DNA of 64,000 bases from Physcomitrium patens (lineage: Eukaryota > Streptophyta > Bryopsida > Funariales > Funariaceae): NCBI RefSeq assembly GCF_000002425.4, contig NC_037270.1, positions 5,499,450-5,563,449 on the forward strand, written 5' to 3'. Position numbers and translations under genes: made by a program. Positions 11,480-23,660 of the stretch are shown here, one piece after another (within the stretch, counting starts at the first letter, position 1; each line of letters opens with the position of its first letter). The notes under the pieces are model-generated. The model saw only the letters and a list, made by a program, of their open reading frames with translations. It had not been told where the DNA came from and did no database searches.

Positions 11480-12660
11480 TGATAAAGCCGTAATCGATTT
11501 TTATTGATACATGTGATAAATTGGGTATCCATAAAATCTTCTAATTGAACTAAACTATTAGGAAAAATCTTTCATTACACAATATGATCTTCGTCAACAG
11601 ACTTAAAATTTTTTTCAAAAATTATAAAAATTATAAAATCGTCTATTACAAAAATACTACATCATTAGGCATAAGAGATTTGGAACATAATTTATTATCA
11701 TAGGAACTCTTACGATGACATTGTATAGCTTCCATAGTCAAAAGAGTTGTAACCCTAATTTTATCTAATTTTTGTAATTGTGCAAATCAATATTGGAGGG
11801 ATTTCTTATCGCTAAGATGTTCATTCAACGCAATTTTTAAACTTTGAACTTCCAATTCAATTGATAATATCTCACCTTTTTTGTACACCAATTAAAATAG
11901 TGTGAAATTGGTAGTTATTTTATATGCAGTACAATATGCCTATAAATCTATAAATAATTTTGTATTTCAATCCGATCTTGCACCAAATACAAGCTTAGTT
12001 AAGACTTTGCATAGAATATCATTGGTCTTTTCAGTTTGACCATTACTTTGAAGATGATATGGGATTATTTTTTAATAATTGATCTCATATTTATCCATCA
12101 AGGCTATAATCATAAAATTAATAAAATGGATTCTTTGATCACTAACTTATTCTTTGGGACACCCAAACTGAGTGGTAATATTTTCATATAAAAATATAAC
12201 TATTGTAATAGTAGTTTCAATTTTCGTTGCCACTACCTCAGCCTATTTTATTATATAATTGGTCGTTCCTAAAATATATTATTTTTTTTTATTTCATGAG
12301 GCTTATGCGATTGATCCTACAAAATCAATATTCCATTTTTTAAATAGTACTTGTGCCAAAATTGATACCAATGGCATGGCAAAAGTTCCAGTGAATTGAT
12401 CAATTTGTTGACAAGGATCACAATGTCGAATATATTAGTGTGCATCCAAAAATATTCTTGGCGACCAATATCAAGCCATTAAAGCTTTATGAGTAGTACT
12501 ATCACCGACAAAATGTCTACTACAACTATCCAAATGGCAACCTTCCAATATAGTACGTACTTCACTTTCAAAGATATAGGAACATAATATTCCATCCTGC
12601 CTTTGTTTATATAAGATGCTACTAATCATCATATATAATACACTTTTTAAAATCAAGCGT
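11480..12660 (-). pseudogene. Element C integrase
   Basis: The minus strand shows the zinc-binding region (EGCHLDSCSRHFVGDSTTHK, then HCDPCQQIDQFTG, about 12560-12400). The DDE core follows: WNIDFVG, then VSDQRIHF, then SNGQTEKTN. The C-terminal tail has QLEDFMDTQF and NRLRLYH, the conserved end of plant gypsy integrases. No chromodomain follows. Several in-frame stops are present, most explicable as CGA/CAA/TGG to stop transitions. The product would have integrated the element cDNA. Confidence 0.8.
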
Positions 12661-13605
12661 TTCTTATTTTCTCATCATATATAAGTAAAAATATTTGAAA
12701 TATAAGATACTGAATCAATTCACTATATTCAAGTATAATCACTTCAACAGTAAATAATTCCACATCAGATAGAACAACATTGATAGGCTCATTACTCAAT
12801 ATATTGTATAAATAAGACATAATGTAGTTTTCATTGGCATATTTCTTTCTTAGTTTGACATTAATAGTAAAATTAAATTCCTAAAGTAGTAACACCTATC
12901 GAGAAATGCGTCTATTTAATTGAGATTTATTAACCATATACTTAAGAGCATCGTGATTGATATGAAACATAAATGCATAATCAAGCAAATAATGCCAAAA
13001 TTTCTTAACATAATAAATCATTCTCAAAGCTTCTCATTCAATTGTAGTATAATTTTTTTCAACTACAATTAATTATTGACTAGCATAATATATTGGATGA
13101 TACAAATCCTTTTTATTTTTTTGACTTAATACAAATCCAATAGCAACATTGGATGTATCAACATAAACATGAAATAATTTCGTCTAACAAGGTACAATCA
13201 ATATTGGTATAGATACCAATTTTTATTTCAATTCTTCAGACCCAATTGTACATTCCTCAATCCAAATTAGACTAGACTGATCCGATAGTGGTTTTTTTAA
13301 GAGATTAGTTAAAGGTTGACATATGACCGTAAATGAATGAATAAATCATCAATAATAACTGAGATGGTGGACAAAACTACAAACATTCGATACTATTTTT
13401 GACTTTGGTAAAGCCAATATACGAATAATTTTATCTACATCAGTAGCAATACCAGCAAGTGAGATGATGTATCTCAATAATTAACAAGACGATATCCAAA
13501 ATTGGCATTTCTTTGAATTCAAAGAGATGCCATAATGGCCACATTAATCCAAACACTCATCAAGACATTCCAAATGATTGTCCTTCATAATAAATGTGCA
13601 AAAAA
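12661..13605 (-). pseudogene. Element C RT C-terminal part and RNase H
   Basis: Reading on the minus strand, about 13605-13290 shows the RT thumb/connection (HYGISLNSKKCQFW, FVHHLSYYCRFIHSF). Then comes RNase H with FVYVDTSNVAIGFV and KDLYHPIYYASQ near 13180-13070. The catalytic YxDD and fingers of RT are absent because the sequence upstream of about 13605 is not RT. Frames are broken repeatedly. Confidence 0.75.
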
Positions 13606-14100
13606 TATTTAAAAATATTTTCATCCAATGTCGTAAATGATCCTAAAAAGCTTGTATCAAAGCAACACTTATAAAGCTTCTAAAAAGCTTCTATAGAAGA
13701 ATTCCTAAATCATGTGAATGATTATAAGTGCACTCATAGGCTTTTAATCAATGCTCATGGGAATGACTAACAATCTCTAAATTATTAAACTAACTAAGTT
13801 GATATTTTAATTTTTTAATTTTTATCACTTTAACCATAATTAACTTAATTCAAGGAATTAAGCTATAATTTATACCATTGAGGGTTGTAATCCTAAAAAT
13901 TCTATAAAACTAGATTCTCCTTATATAAATCTTAATCTAACATGCCCAATTATTATAAAATAGGAAAATAATAAAAATTTAGATTCTAGAGTATAATTGA
14001 GAGCTTACAACAAATATCTTCAATTCTCGTGGATATAATCTATTTACCAATATAGAAAAAATAAACAAATTTAGTATTTTTTTATTTAACCATTTACAAA
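13606..14100. other. Unexplained filler between gag and RT of C
   Basis: This stretch of about 500 bp replaces protease and N-terminal RT. It contains a 44-bp segment (13657-13700) identical to part of the D LTR at 16336-16379. The rest has no recognised homology in the window. Confidence 0.5.
13657..13700 (+). repeat. 44-bp segment identical to D LTR (16336-16379)
   Basis: The two copies are identical over 44 bases and in the same orientation, although everything around them is diverged. The segment includes two AAGCTTCT units. Confidence 0.8.
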
Positions 14101-15230
14101 GGATATCTCCTACTCAGCCATAACATCATTGCATCGCTTGTTGTGGTACCATTCTACTATTTATTAACCTTTTTTTAAGACGTTCTTCAAAATCCAATTG
14201 GTTGAAAATAGATTAAAAATATATTTTTAATGCCTCCCAATCAAGAAACTGATCCACATGCTCACAATTATACCATTCAAACACTATATCTTTCAAGGTC
14301 ATTGGTAGCCATCTCAACCAAATAATTTGAGTTCTACTATAATTGGCTATACATACAACCAAAAATTAAGAAAAATATTGTTTTGTATCTACACTTGCCA
14401 AACCTCTAAAAATAAATAATAGAGCTATGCTAGTTGTGTGATCACCCACCATACCCATTTAGATTTTTAATTGGAACTATTAAACTCTCCGTTGCCATTA
14501 AAGATAATAATATTTTACTTAATTCTTTATTAAAATAAATATTATCTTTTCTAATTATCTTTTTTGGACTTTTCGACCTCCTTAATTTATTATAATTATC
14601 TATAAATAATTTTATTAATTGAATTGAGAGTACAAACAATGAATTTTAAAATACGCTAAATTGGTCCTTATTAATAAGCAATTTATGCCATTCTAAGGAA
14701 CTAGTCTTACTAGAATTGGTTGTATCTACTATTAAAAAAGTATCCAATAGAATATCCAATTCTTAAGTATCTCCTTCACTTTTAATTAACAGACTCAAGT
14801 AATACGTTGAACTGTTGACAGAATTTTTTGTCAGTGCTCTTGGCAATTTTTTTAACGATATATATATATCTGAAATATTAAAGGTCTATTAGATTCTAGA
14901 TATACTCAAATATGCTGATAGGCCTACAACCATGGTTTAATCCAACTCTATTGACGCTTCTTTTCTAGATTACATTCTTGTTTGTCCCGCAACAATTTTT
15001 TTGCTTACGATCTCTCTTATTTTTCTTTCAACTAGTGTGTTTTTTTTAGTTTGATGTTTTCATTCTTATTAACCATAATCTTTCATCATATAATACTGAA
15101 ATTGCTTTCTATCTCCAATCTAATTACATATTTGGCTTCACTTTTGAATCAATACCAATTTTATAACTTCTTTGTGCAACATCCAAAACTACTTGTTTAG
15201 TAGTTAATTCCTAATACTCAATACTATTGT
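14101..15230 (-). pseudogene. Element C gag remnant
   Basis: Decayed minus-strand coding sequence matches the B gag region base by base over long stretches, including the KDNIYFNKELS peptide (14639-14442) and the segment complementary to ACCATTCTACT near 14147. No long frame survives. The zinc-knuckle part seen in B is missing. Confidence 0.7.
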
Positions 15231-15233
15231 CAA

Positions 15234-15251
15234 TCTCTAATAGCAGTGCCA
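15234..15251 (-). other. Decayed primer-binding site of C
   Basis: TGGCACTGCTATTAGAGA lies 3 bases inside the 5' LTR. It differs from the B site at six positions, all C-to-T or G-to-A. Confidence 0.75.
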
Positions 15252-15254
15252 AAA

Positions 15255-16133
15255 TGTAATTGTTGTTTTACTTGTTCTTCAAATACCTTCCTAAAATAAA
15301 CTTGTAAAGGGAAATTCAAATATGAGAAAAGACTATCCGCATGACTTTATACATTAGGATCACACAATTAACTATCTTTTGATCTACTAAAAATATCCAA
15401 GAATGCTACAATGCCTTCCACATTCTATCAATTTTTCTTCTAATAAATAAAATATTTCAATTGATAATTCTATCTTATGCATTCCTTATTTTTTTTCCTT
15501 TCCAAACTTATAACAATAATATGTAATAATGCCCTATCTTAAAAGACTGCATGAAATATTTTATATTCCAATCACTAAAATTTTCCAAAACTAATTGTCA
15601 TTCCTAATAATCTACTTCACATAATTTTAGTCTCCACAGACTTCTTCTTGTAGAATACTCTCAATTTTTGATAATAAATGTATTATAATTCTTCCATTTA
15701 TATCCATACTTTACAAACATCTTCAATTATTGACTTTTCAATTTTTTACTTATAATTCAACACATAATAAATTCAATTTTTTATTTGACATCATATAAAT
15801 CAAATCTTACTTTAATTACAAAATTTTACTTCACATTATTCAAAATCTATCTATTACTCTTCTTTTATAAAAAAAATTAAAATAAAATAAAATAAGAGGT
15901 AGCACCAAGCTTATCTCGGCTCATGACTATTTCACTTTGGTCATTTCTACTTCTTCTTCAACTGATTTATACTTACCTCAAAATAGAGATTCCAAACAAT
16001 ATTTCTTACTAAACTACTTTTTTTGACTAAATCATCCATCCTACTTTCTGAATTGATTATCTTATGGATGATTAATTAATTTTACCAATATCCAATCAAT
16101 GTCCTACAAAAACCAATTTCTACCCATTCTACA
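15255..16133 (-). repeat. Element C 5' LTR
   Basis: 879 bp, bounded by TG (plus-strand left end) and CA (right end, CTACA), and followed by the TATAT duplication at 16134-16138. Confidence 0.85.
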
Positions 16134-16138
16134 TATAT

Positions 16139-16453
16139 AATCTAACTAAGAAATACATGGTGATATTCTATAGGATCTATAATATGTATTGACTTTGTAA
16201 GACACATGCTTTAACCTACAAAAGAAGTTTTTTATGTGTATATTACATAATTAGCTTCTTCTTCTAGCTATCAATATGTGTTAATTTTTTGAACATGCTT
16301 CCAACTTAAAAAATAAATTATAGACACCTATAAAGTCAAAGCAACACTTATAAAGCTTCTAAAAAGCTTCTATAGAAGATATTATGGAATTAACCTACTT
16401 TTATTTACTAATACTATAGATAATTATTGATTTATATGTGTATATCTATGACA
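16139..16453 (-). repeat. Element D 3' LTR, proximal part
   Basis: It continues the split LTR from ATCTAACTAAG, after the second TATAT copy, to CTATGACA. It is followed by a pyrimidine run (16454-16470) that is the polypurine tract on the minus strand. Confidence 0.85.
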
Positions 16454-16494
16454 TTACCCTCCCTTCTTGGCACAAGTTCCATGAAGAATAGTCA

Positions 16495-16905
16495 TCATAT
16501 GTTGAAGAAATCCAAGATGCGGCAAATTATATTTGCCACATGATCTGATCGTTTTTCTCTTTGAAGATGGTTGATAGGGCCTCTCAACCATAGATAGTGA
16601 CTTATACTAGGATAGAAAGACCACCCAATTATTTAATCGTTGTTGAGGCCTTCATAGCTTCTTTCAAATAAAATATTTAAAATAGCATCACAGATTGTTT
16701 CTATCTTTAGTAAAATCACCAAACATTGGAAGTTCTTTCCAAGGTTGTGATACCAAATGGATTATATCTCACCATCTATTTGAGAAAGAACATGTTATTC
16801 TTGAGGATCTTCATCTCAATTACATCATCTTAAAGTTTGTGACAATTGTAATAGGTCAACAAACAAAGATTCTTGAATCAAATCCATTTTTTGTTGGTTC
16901 TTCAT
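16495..16905 (-). pseudogene. Element D ORF3
   Basis: The frame starts with an ATG whose complement is at 16903-16905, begins MKNQQ, and ends at TGA (16495-16497), 137 codons including internal stops. Conserved pieces in order are LLQLSQTLR, WYHNLGKN, CLVILLKI, ILFERSYEGLNND, HYLWLRGPINHLQRE and HVANIICRILDFFNI. The internal stops fit CGA/CAA to TGA/TAA changes. The length and motif order match F and E closely. The function is unknown; it lies between the chromodomain and the polypurine tract. Confidence 0.6.
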
Positions 16906-17028
16906 TTTCTTAGTATCACAAATATACAAAAATCACAAACAAGGATAGAAGGTAGAATGCAATCTTCTTTAGACCTTATTTTTTTTATAGCAAAGACTTA
17001 CTATTTTTCATCTTGATTTTAATAGATA

Positions 17029-17640
17029 TCATTGATAAAAAGCCTCCATTACTTTTGTTGCATTTATAAGATTCTTTGTTGGTTCCCATGTGCATTTACT
17101 AATATCATATCCGGGCCACCAAGTAAGACATTTTAACTTATTTTGGTGATGCCTTGAGTCTAAAACTTCTTCTACTTCAAATTTTTCATAATTGTCCACT
17201 TCTATAAGAGGTGGGACTTGTCTTCTTTTTGATATATTCATAGTCTTGTATGATTCGAGAAGAGACACAAAAAATATGGGATGAATCTTAATTAACTCTA
17301 ATAAATATAATTAATAAGTAAATAAATTGATTTGTCTACAAATAGAAAAATATCAAAGCTTGTGATAGGTCAACTTATCTCAAAGATGAATAGTCTTGAT
17401 ATTATGACAAAATAATCATATTTTGTCATCTACATTGAATTGTTGTTGTTCCTTTCAATAGGCATTTATGTTGATCTTTTGTTGTTCTTGAGCTTCCTTT
17501 AATTGCACCTTCATTTTTGCATGTAGCTCAAATAAATAATTTGTCAAATCTTCTACCATAGGATTATCAACTTTTGAAAAGTCAAAAATATCAAGTCATA
17601 AATGACAACCATAATTGACAAAAAAAGATATTTGTTGCAT
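17029..17640 (-). pseudogene. Element D integrase C-terminus and chromodomain
   Basis: The chromodomain is recognisable in a clean frame at 17268-17029: PPLIEVDNYEKFEVEEVLDS, then KCLTWWPGYDISKCTWEPTK, close to that of A. Upstream on the minus strand lies the degenerate GPY/F region. The chromodomain would bind methylated histone tails and target integration. Confidence 0.85.
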
Positions 17641-18330
17641 AGAAAAATATATTTTATAATTATAAGCAAATTTTTTCAATGGCAAGAGAGTTGTCAAATT
17701 ATCTTATTGATAATTGATAGTATACCTTAAATATTGCTCCAAAACTTGGTATACACGCTCAATCTATCCATCAATTTAAGGATGAAAGGCCAAAAAAAGC
17801 TTTATATCCACCTTTAGAATCTTAAAAAGAATTTTTTAAAATCTTGATACAAATTGAATCCATCTATCTAATATAATATCTTTTAATAATCCATGATATT
17901 GATAGATATTATCAAGAAAAAGCTTAGTAATTTTCTTATCTGTAATAGATTTTGTACATAGTACAAAATGTGCCATTTTGATATAATGATCCACTATTTC
18001 AAATATAAAATTGGACAAACCTGAAATTAAAAGATCTATAATAAAATCCTTAGAAACAAAAGACCATGGTTATTTTAAAATAGATAATAATTGGAGAAGT
18101 CCATAAGGTTGATGACAAGGGATTTTTAACCTTGAATAAATGTCACATGATTGAACAAAGTCTTTCACAACCTTCCACATTTGTAGCTACCAAAAATCTT
18201 TGGATATTAATTCCAAAGTCTTGTTATATCTAAAATATCTTACTACTAGAAAGTTGTAATGAGCTTGAAGAACACGTAAACATGCTTCTCTTTTCAAAAC
18301 ATATAAGCATCTTTTGAAGTAAAGTAGGTT
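17641..18330 (-). pseudogene. Element D integrase core
   Basis: The clearest frame (18018-17836) reads KMAHFVLCTKSITDKKI, LFLDNIYQYHGL and DIILDRWIQFVSRF, the middle of the DDE core, where the usual DRG has become DRW. The zinc finger lies upstream near 18150-18300 and the QTER region near 17760. Stops and frameshifts separate them. Confidence 0.8.
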
Positions 18331-18599
18331 GTTCTTGAATTAAAACTTAGAAGTATCATGAGATTTAAAAGAAGTATTCTTGATATCATGAATAAGAAGA
18401 TCAAAAGATATATTTGATTGAATTTACTTAGAAAAAGTTGGATCAACAATCAATGTTGATTTCATTGCTTGAAGATGAAATTATTTTGGCTTTAATAAAA
18501 TTATTTTTTATTGATTAAAAGTTATATTTCCTTCTTTAGGTACAAGATAAGAACTTCTAAAAAGGGTATCGAAAAAATCTTGTTATTTTCCTTGCCAAT

Positions 18600-19890
18600 A
18601 AGTGATATTAAACTCAAATCTTGACAAAGACTTGCTCTAACAAGTTTGGCAATGATTTAAAATAAGTATTGATACAAAATATTCAAGGTTCTTGTGATCC
18701 ATATATATGATGATTGGACTCAAAATACCTTCTAAATAATGATATCATTCTTGAAAAGAATCTACAATTCCAAAAATTTCTTTGTCATGGATCTCATAGT
18801 TAATTTTGGCTGTTGAAAATTTCTTGAAATGAAAAGCTATTAAATAAAGTTTATCAATTGTTCCTATTTGTGATGATACGGCATCTAAAGCAAAATTTGA
18901 TGCATCTATTTCCAAAAAGAATGTCTTCAAAAAGTCAACACAATACAAGATTGGTGCAAAAACAAAGGTTATCTTTAAAGCTTTAAATGCTACTTCTGCT
19001 TCTTTATTCTACTAAAGTTTGTTTTTACAAGTCAAATAAGCAAGTGGAACTACTATTTCAGAAAAGTCCTCGATAAAGATCCTAATATAGTTAGAAAATT
19101 CTAAGAGATATTGAATATGTCATATAAGTTTTGAGATCTTCTAATCTATAATTGTTTGAACTTTTCTTAGGATCCATCATAAGTCCATCATAGTAGGTTT
19201 TTAAAATGATGTAACTTAAGAAGTCAACTTGAATAGTATGGAATACACTTTTTTCTATCTTGACATAGAATCTTGCATCTCTTAATTTTTCTAACACACA
19301 ACAAACATAAAGTTTATTATTTATTTTTTTTTTTTTTTTTCTTAGAATAGATCAAGATATTGTCTAGATAATAGACAATAAAATATCCAAAAACTCTTGA
19401 AAAAAATCATTCATATGATGTTAAAAATTTACTAGTGTATTTATAAGTCCAAAAGATATAATATTATATTCAAAATATTTGTACCTAGTTTGAAATGTAA
19501 TCTTCCATTCATCTCCTTCTTTGTTGTATATCAGATTTTATATTCTTTGTAGATCTATTTTTGTATAGATCTTAGCTTAATTCAACTAATTAAGAAGTCC
19601 AAATATTAAATATAGTAGATTCATATTTTTGATGATGATCTTATTGAATCCTCAATAATCAATATACATCCATAACGACCCATCTTTTTTCTTCACAAAA
19701 AGAATTGGAATTCTTGTTAGAGACTTGGAATGGCATTTAAAGTTTTTGGGTAGATTCTCTTCAATATACTCCTTGAATTCAGCTAATTTATTTTGTGATA
19801 AATTGTAGATTGGTCCACCGATGGTTATATTCTTTCTTAAAGGTCAATTGAGTAGTCATAGGAACGATGTTTTGAAAGAGTATCTACATT
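18600..19890 (-). pseudogene. Element D RT and RNase H
   Basis: The RT thumb is in frame at 19297-19091 (LEKLRDARFYVKIEKSVFHT, DGLMMDPKK). The catalytic box reads YLDN near 19360 instead of YxDD, as it also does in E. RNase H is at 18948-18745 ([34 protein letters not shown]). A 17-base T run near 19325 lies in the coding path. The enzyme cannot be made from this copy. Confidence 0.85.
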
Positions 19891-19929
19891 CTTTTTTTTA
19901 AATACATCTTAAAATTCTTGATATTAGCT

Positions 19930-20560
19930 TGGAATGCCACTTAAAGTCTTTATACCATAGAAATGGATGCGGTATAAATGACACAAGGTAATCTTTCTTT
20001 TGTAACATGAAAAAAAACTTTTGCACCTACAAATATACGTTTAATTATACTAGACTTGTCATTTTCTACTTGATTAACTACACTCTTACTTATAATTTTA
20101 GAAAAATCAAGAGTATAAGAAATCCAATCTACTTGAGGATTGTATTTTTCTAACCACAATAAATCTAAAATGATTAGATAAGAAAAAGATCTAATGATAT
20201 TAAATATCACAAAGCTATTATAACCATTGATTATTATTTCTATAGAAAAGATTTTGTAAGTTATATCTCTAAAAGACAATGAATGACTATTTATGACTTC
20301 TACATGAATAGATTTAGTTTTTCTCACTTAAGTATACTAAGTCTCTTAACAAATTTTTTATCTAAAAAATTCACTGAGGCTCTTGGATCTAACAAAGCAA
20401 AGGCTTTGTATTGCTTAGGTCCTAAAATAATATTTAATGTAAAACAAGGAGAGGGTTTTGAGGAGAGAATAAGACCTTTATTAGGTATTATACAAGATTC
20501 TAATCACATGGTCCTTATTATAGCTCGTCTAATTCATTTATTGATATATTATCTTCTTTG
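19930..20560 (-). pseudogene. Element D protease region
   Basis: The frame 20327-19950 (HVEVINSHSLSFRDITYKIF, IIRSFSYLIILDLLWLEKYN) corresponds to the C-terminal half of a retropepsin and the linker to RT. The active-site half lies upstream and is broken. It matches 37058-37560 of F. The open frame on the opposite strand here is a shadow. Confidence 0.7.
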
Positions 20561-20589
20561 ATATTTCTACTCTTTATATTATAATTATA

Positions 20590-21524
20590 TCACTTCTTTT
20601 GACAATGTTGAATAGTGTGTTTAGGTTCTCTATAATATAAGCACAATCCTTCTTGATGTCAATGAATCTTTTCTTGCTCAGTAAGAGATTTGAAACATAT
20701 TACATCAATTTACATATCTTCTACTTTTGAATGTATGTGTTGATGAGGCATTACTATTGCCATTGAATTATAGTAATATTAAAGCCTACTTGTTTAATTC
20801 TCAAATTAAAATTTAAAAAGTTGATTGTTACACTTCACAATAAAATCAATTATTTGACTCAATGTTTGAGAATCATATAAGTTGAGCATCAATTTCTTTA
20901 TCTCATATTATAATCCATAGAAAAATTAGCTAATAAATGCAATATCATCCCACTTGATATCACTTGTAAGTTGTCAAAATTGTGAAGCATATAATATTAC
21001 GGATCAATTGTCTTATTGCAACCAATATGGATCTTATTGGTTGCAATATGAATTGTATCATATTTTTCTTGTATGGATCAAAGCTTTGCTTAAAAAGCTT
21101 CTAAATTATCCAATATTAAATCTCATCATTCAAGGAAAGATGAAAACCATAATAATATTGAACTTAAAACAAGGATATCAATAAGTCTAACTTGTGATCT
21201 TAGAATTGGATAGATTTGGAGTTGAAGTTCAATCATAAATTATACTTGATTGATAAATCCTTGAAATTTGGATCTTATGCCATCAAACTTCTCATGTAAA
21301 GCAATTCTTGATTTTTTAATATAGAAAGGATGTTCTACCATAGAATAAGAGACATTATTGGATGTAAATATTGAATCAACTCCAATCATATCTATATCTT
21401 CACTTCTTGACATTCTTGTTGTTCCTTGTAGTAATAAACTGAGTTGATGCATCACAAATATTAATTTCCTCAATTATTTTTGTATTTGTACAATTTTACT
21501 CTTCATTTCAATAAGCTCTACCAT
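20590..21524 (-). pseudogene. Element D gag
   Basis: The start ATG complement is at 21522-21524 (MVELIEM...), equivalent to the F start at 28485. The frame 21473-21240 carries LSLLLQGTTRMSRSEDIDMI and HEKFDGIRSKFQGFINQV. A zinc knuckle near 20640 reads GLCLYYREPKHTIQHC, with the second cysteine changed to tyrosine. Gag would form the particle and bind RNA. Several stops are present. Confidence 0.8.
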
Positions 21525-21721
21525 GATAATACTTAAAAAATAAATATCTAATATTGCTCAAGATAAGCAAAAGAAAGGACTTAAAAATAAAGAAGATATT
21601 AAAAATAATATTAATTTAGAAGAGAATAATCTACAACTTCTAATACGCTTATGTCTTATCAAGAAAAAGAGATAATCTACTCTTAATCAAGGAAATATAA
21701 AGTTCTAATATTATAAGTGTG

Positions 21722-21731
21722 TTCTTGTCAA
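21722..21731 (-). other. Putative self-priming site of D
   Basis: TTGACAAGAA begins 2 bases inside the 5' LTR. Its first nine bases are the exact complement of TCTTGTCAA at the 3' arm of the LTR start-site hairpin in E and F. No tRNA-like TGG site is seen here. Confidence 0.5.
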
Positions 21732-21733
21732 TC

Positions 21734-22272
21734 TATCAGGACAAAAACTAGAAGAAGATGGATAAATTTAAAAAATTTGTACTAAAAGAAAAGTAAAAAA
21801 ATAGCAATAAAGAAATATGTATATTAAAAGGAAATTGAAATGGCTATTGCTAAAAGACAAAGAAATTAAAGACTCTTAAACCTAGATTAGAAACAAAGAA
21901 AGAATAGGCAAGACTGAAGAGGGCTTCACTCTTGCCTCTATATATACTATCTAACTAAGAGCTATGTGGCAATGTTCTGTAGGACCTCTAATATGTGTTG
22001 ACTTTGCAAGATACATGCTTTAGCTTACAAAAAAAGTTTTTTATATGTGTGCTACATAGTTAACTTATTCTTCAAGCTATCAACATGTGTAGTATATGGC
22101 TAACTTATTGACTATATTTCTAACTTAAAAAATCAATTATAGATATCTATAAAGTCAAAGTAGCATTTACGAAGCTTTTAAGAAGCTTATATAGAAGATA
22201 TTATGGAATTAATCTACTTTTATCTATTAATCATATCGGTAATTATTGATTTACATGTATATGTCTGTGACA
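21734..22272 (-). repeat. Element D 5' LTR
   Basis: 539 bp, uninterrupted, matching the split 3' LTR and the E LTR (540 bp). TATA is just right of 21937, and the 30-nt hairpin is at 21907-21936 with arms GGCAAGACTGAAG and CTTCACTCTTGCC. Confidence 0.88.
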
Positions 22273-23660
22273 TAATTGCATAATAAAAAAAAGCCACCAA
22301 TCATAGATCTGATTTTGTTATTAATTTTGGTAGTTAAGAACAATAAACATGGAGACTAGACCAACAACTATAACTAGTTAAGAGGAATGGTGAAAGAATT
22401 ATATAGCCATTTATCTATCATTGTATTTTCAAACATTTGGAAACTTGTATTTAGTTCTCTCTAGGATGATGGCAAGGTGTTATAGGTATTATTGACCATT
22501 TGAGGAATAGTATTATCACAATATTAGGAGGTAAATAAGAAATATCTTAAAAAAGAATTTAAGAGCAACAATCTACTTGTGAATTTAGTTTTATAGCACA
22601 TCTTTGATTAAGTATCAAGAGTATTAAAAAAAACACAACAATTGCATCTCAAAGAAGAATTAGCATGGATGAGACTTTGATGGAGGTTTTTGAGTACCAA
22701 AAACAAACATAAGTGAGAAGTGTTGCTTTTTATATATATTTTGACAAAAAAACCAATAAAAAAAAACTTCACTTAGACATATAGATATATGAGTGTAGAG
22801 GTGCAAAATTGACATGTGAAATGTTATTTTCTTCAATGTCAATATAGAAGAATATAATTAATGGGATGCAAGGACAAGCCCACAAAGAATTAATGTAGAG
22901 ATTTTATATTGACAACCAATGGCTTCTTGTGCTTTTGGATGTAAAGCTTGTACGTATTTTAAGCTATTAATGGATGCATCTCTTATCAAATCTTAGGCAT
23001 GAATGATGAGGTCATGAAGGTGGAAGAAATATAATATTTAAGAAAATCTATTATTTAAGAAAAAAATAGATAAAAAGATAAACTAAATTTGTAAATTTTT
23101 TTTAGTTATATTAAAATAGATTTTGATGCATTAGTAGCAAATTTGATTTTTTATAATTCTAAAATATTTGAAAGCAATCAAATAATAAAATGAAGAGATA
23201 ATTGTATTCAAAGATTGGAATTAAGATTAGAGAAGGAAATTGGCCAAAACTTGAGTAAATTATAAAATTTATTTTCCACTTGATATGTTTGATGTAATCT
23301 AATTTTTTATATTTTTTTTTCAATTAAATCATTCAAAGATGTTTAAATTTTTAATCAAATTATTGGTTAAATTATTAATTATTAAAATTTTAATCTAGTA
23401 TAAGATTTGATTAAGATATTACTAAGATTTTATTAGAATTTGGAATTTCATTAAAATTTAGTTAGAATAAGATTAAGATTCGGTTAGGATTATTGAAAGA
23501 ATACAAGTTTAAAGTGTCAATATAAGACCATATTATTTTTAAAGTAATAATAATTAAAAAAGAAAAAATCTATTAAATAAAGTTTTGATAAATTTGACCT
23601 AAAATGCTTAAATTTAATAATTAAGAAATTGGAGTTAAATAGAAAATTGAAACTACTTAA

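Larger units (their letters stand above)
8435..16133 (-). mobile_element. Element C: non-chromodomain gypsy element nested in D
   Basis: Two LTRs (8435-9303 and 15255-16133) in direct orientation flank a minus-strand interior. Reading 5' to 3', this holds a decayed tRNA-type primer site, gag remnants, an unexplained filler, the C-terminal part of RT, RNase H, integrase and a long 3' ORF with coiled coil. Protease and N-terminal RT are missing. LTR, primer site, gag and the coiled-coil region match element B, so both belong to one family. Its total length is 7.7 kb. Confidence 0.88.
8221..22272 (-). mobile_element. Element D: full-length decayed chromovirus, host of element C
   Basis: The 5' LTR is at 21734-22272. 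Gag, PR, RT-RH, INT, chromodomain and ORF3 follow on the minus strand. The 3' LTR is split (8221-8434 and 16139-16453) by element C. Without C and its duplicated target the element is about 6.35 kb, similar to F. The flanks GAATT (8216-8220) and TAATT (22273-22277) are a near-match target-site duplication. Every reading frame carries stops and frameshifts, so D is older than A or F. Confidence 0.9.

Noticed and set aside
22660-22842. 60-codon minus-strand ORF
   Set aside because: Short, hydrophobic and in AT-rich DNA with no supporting feature.
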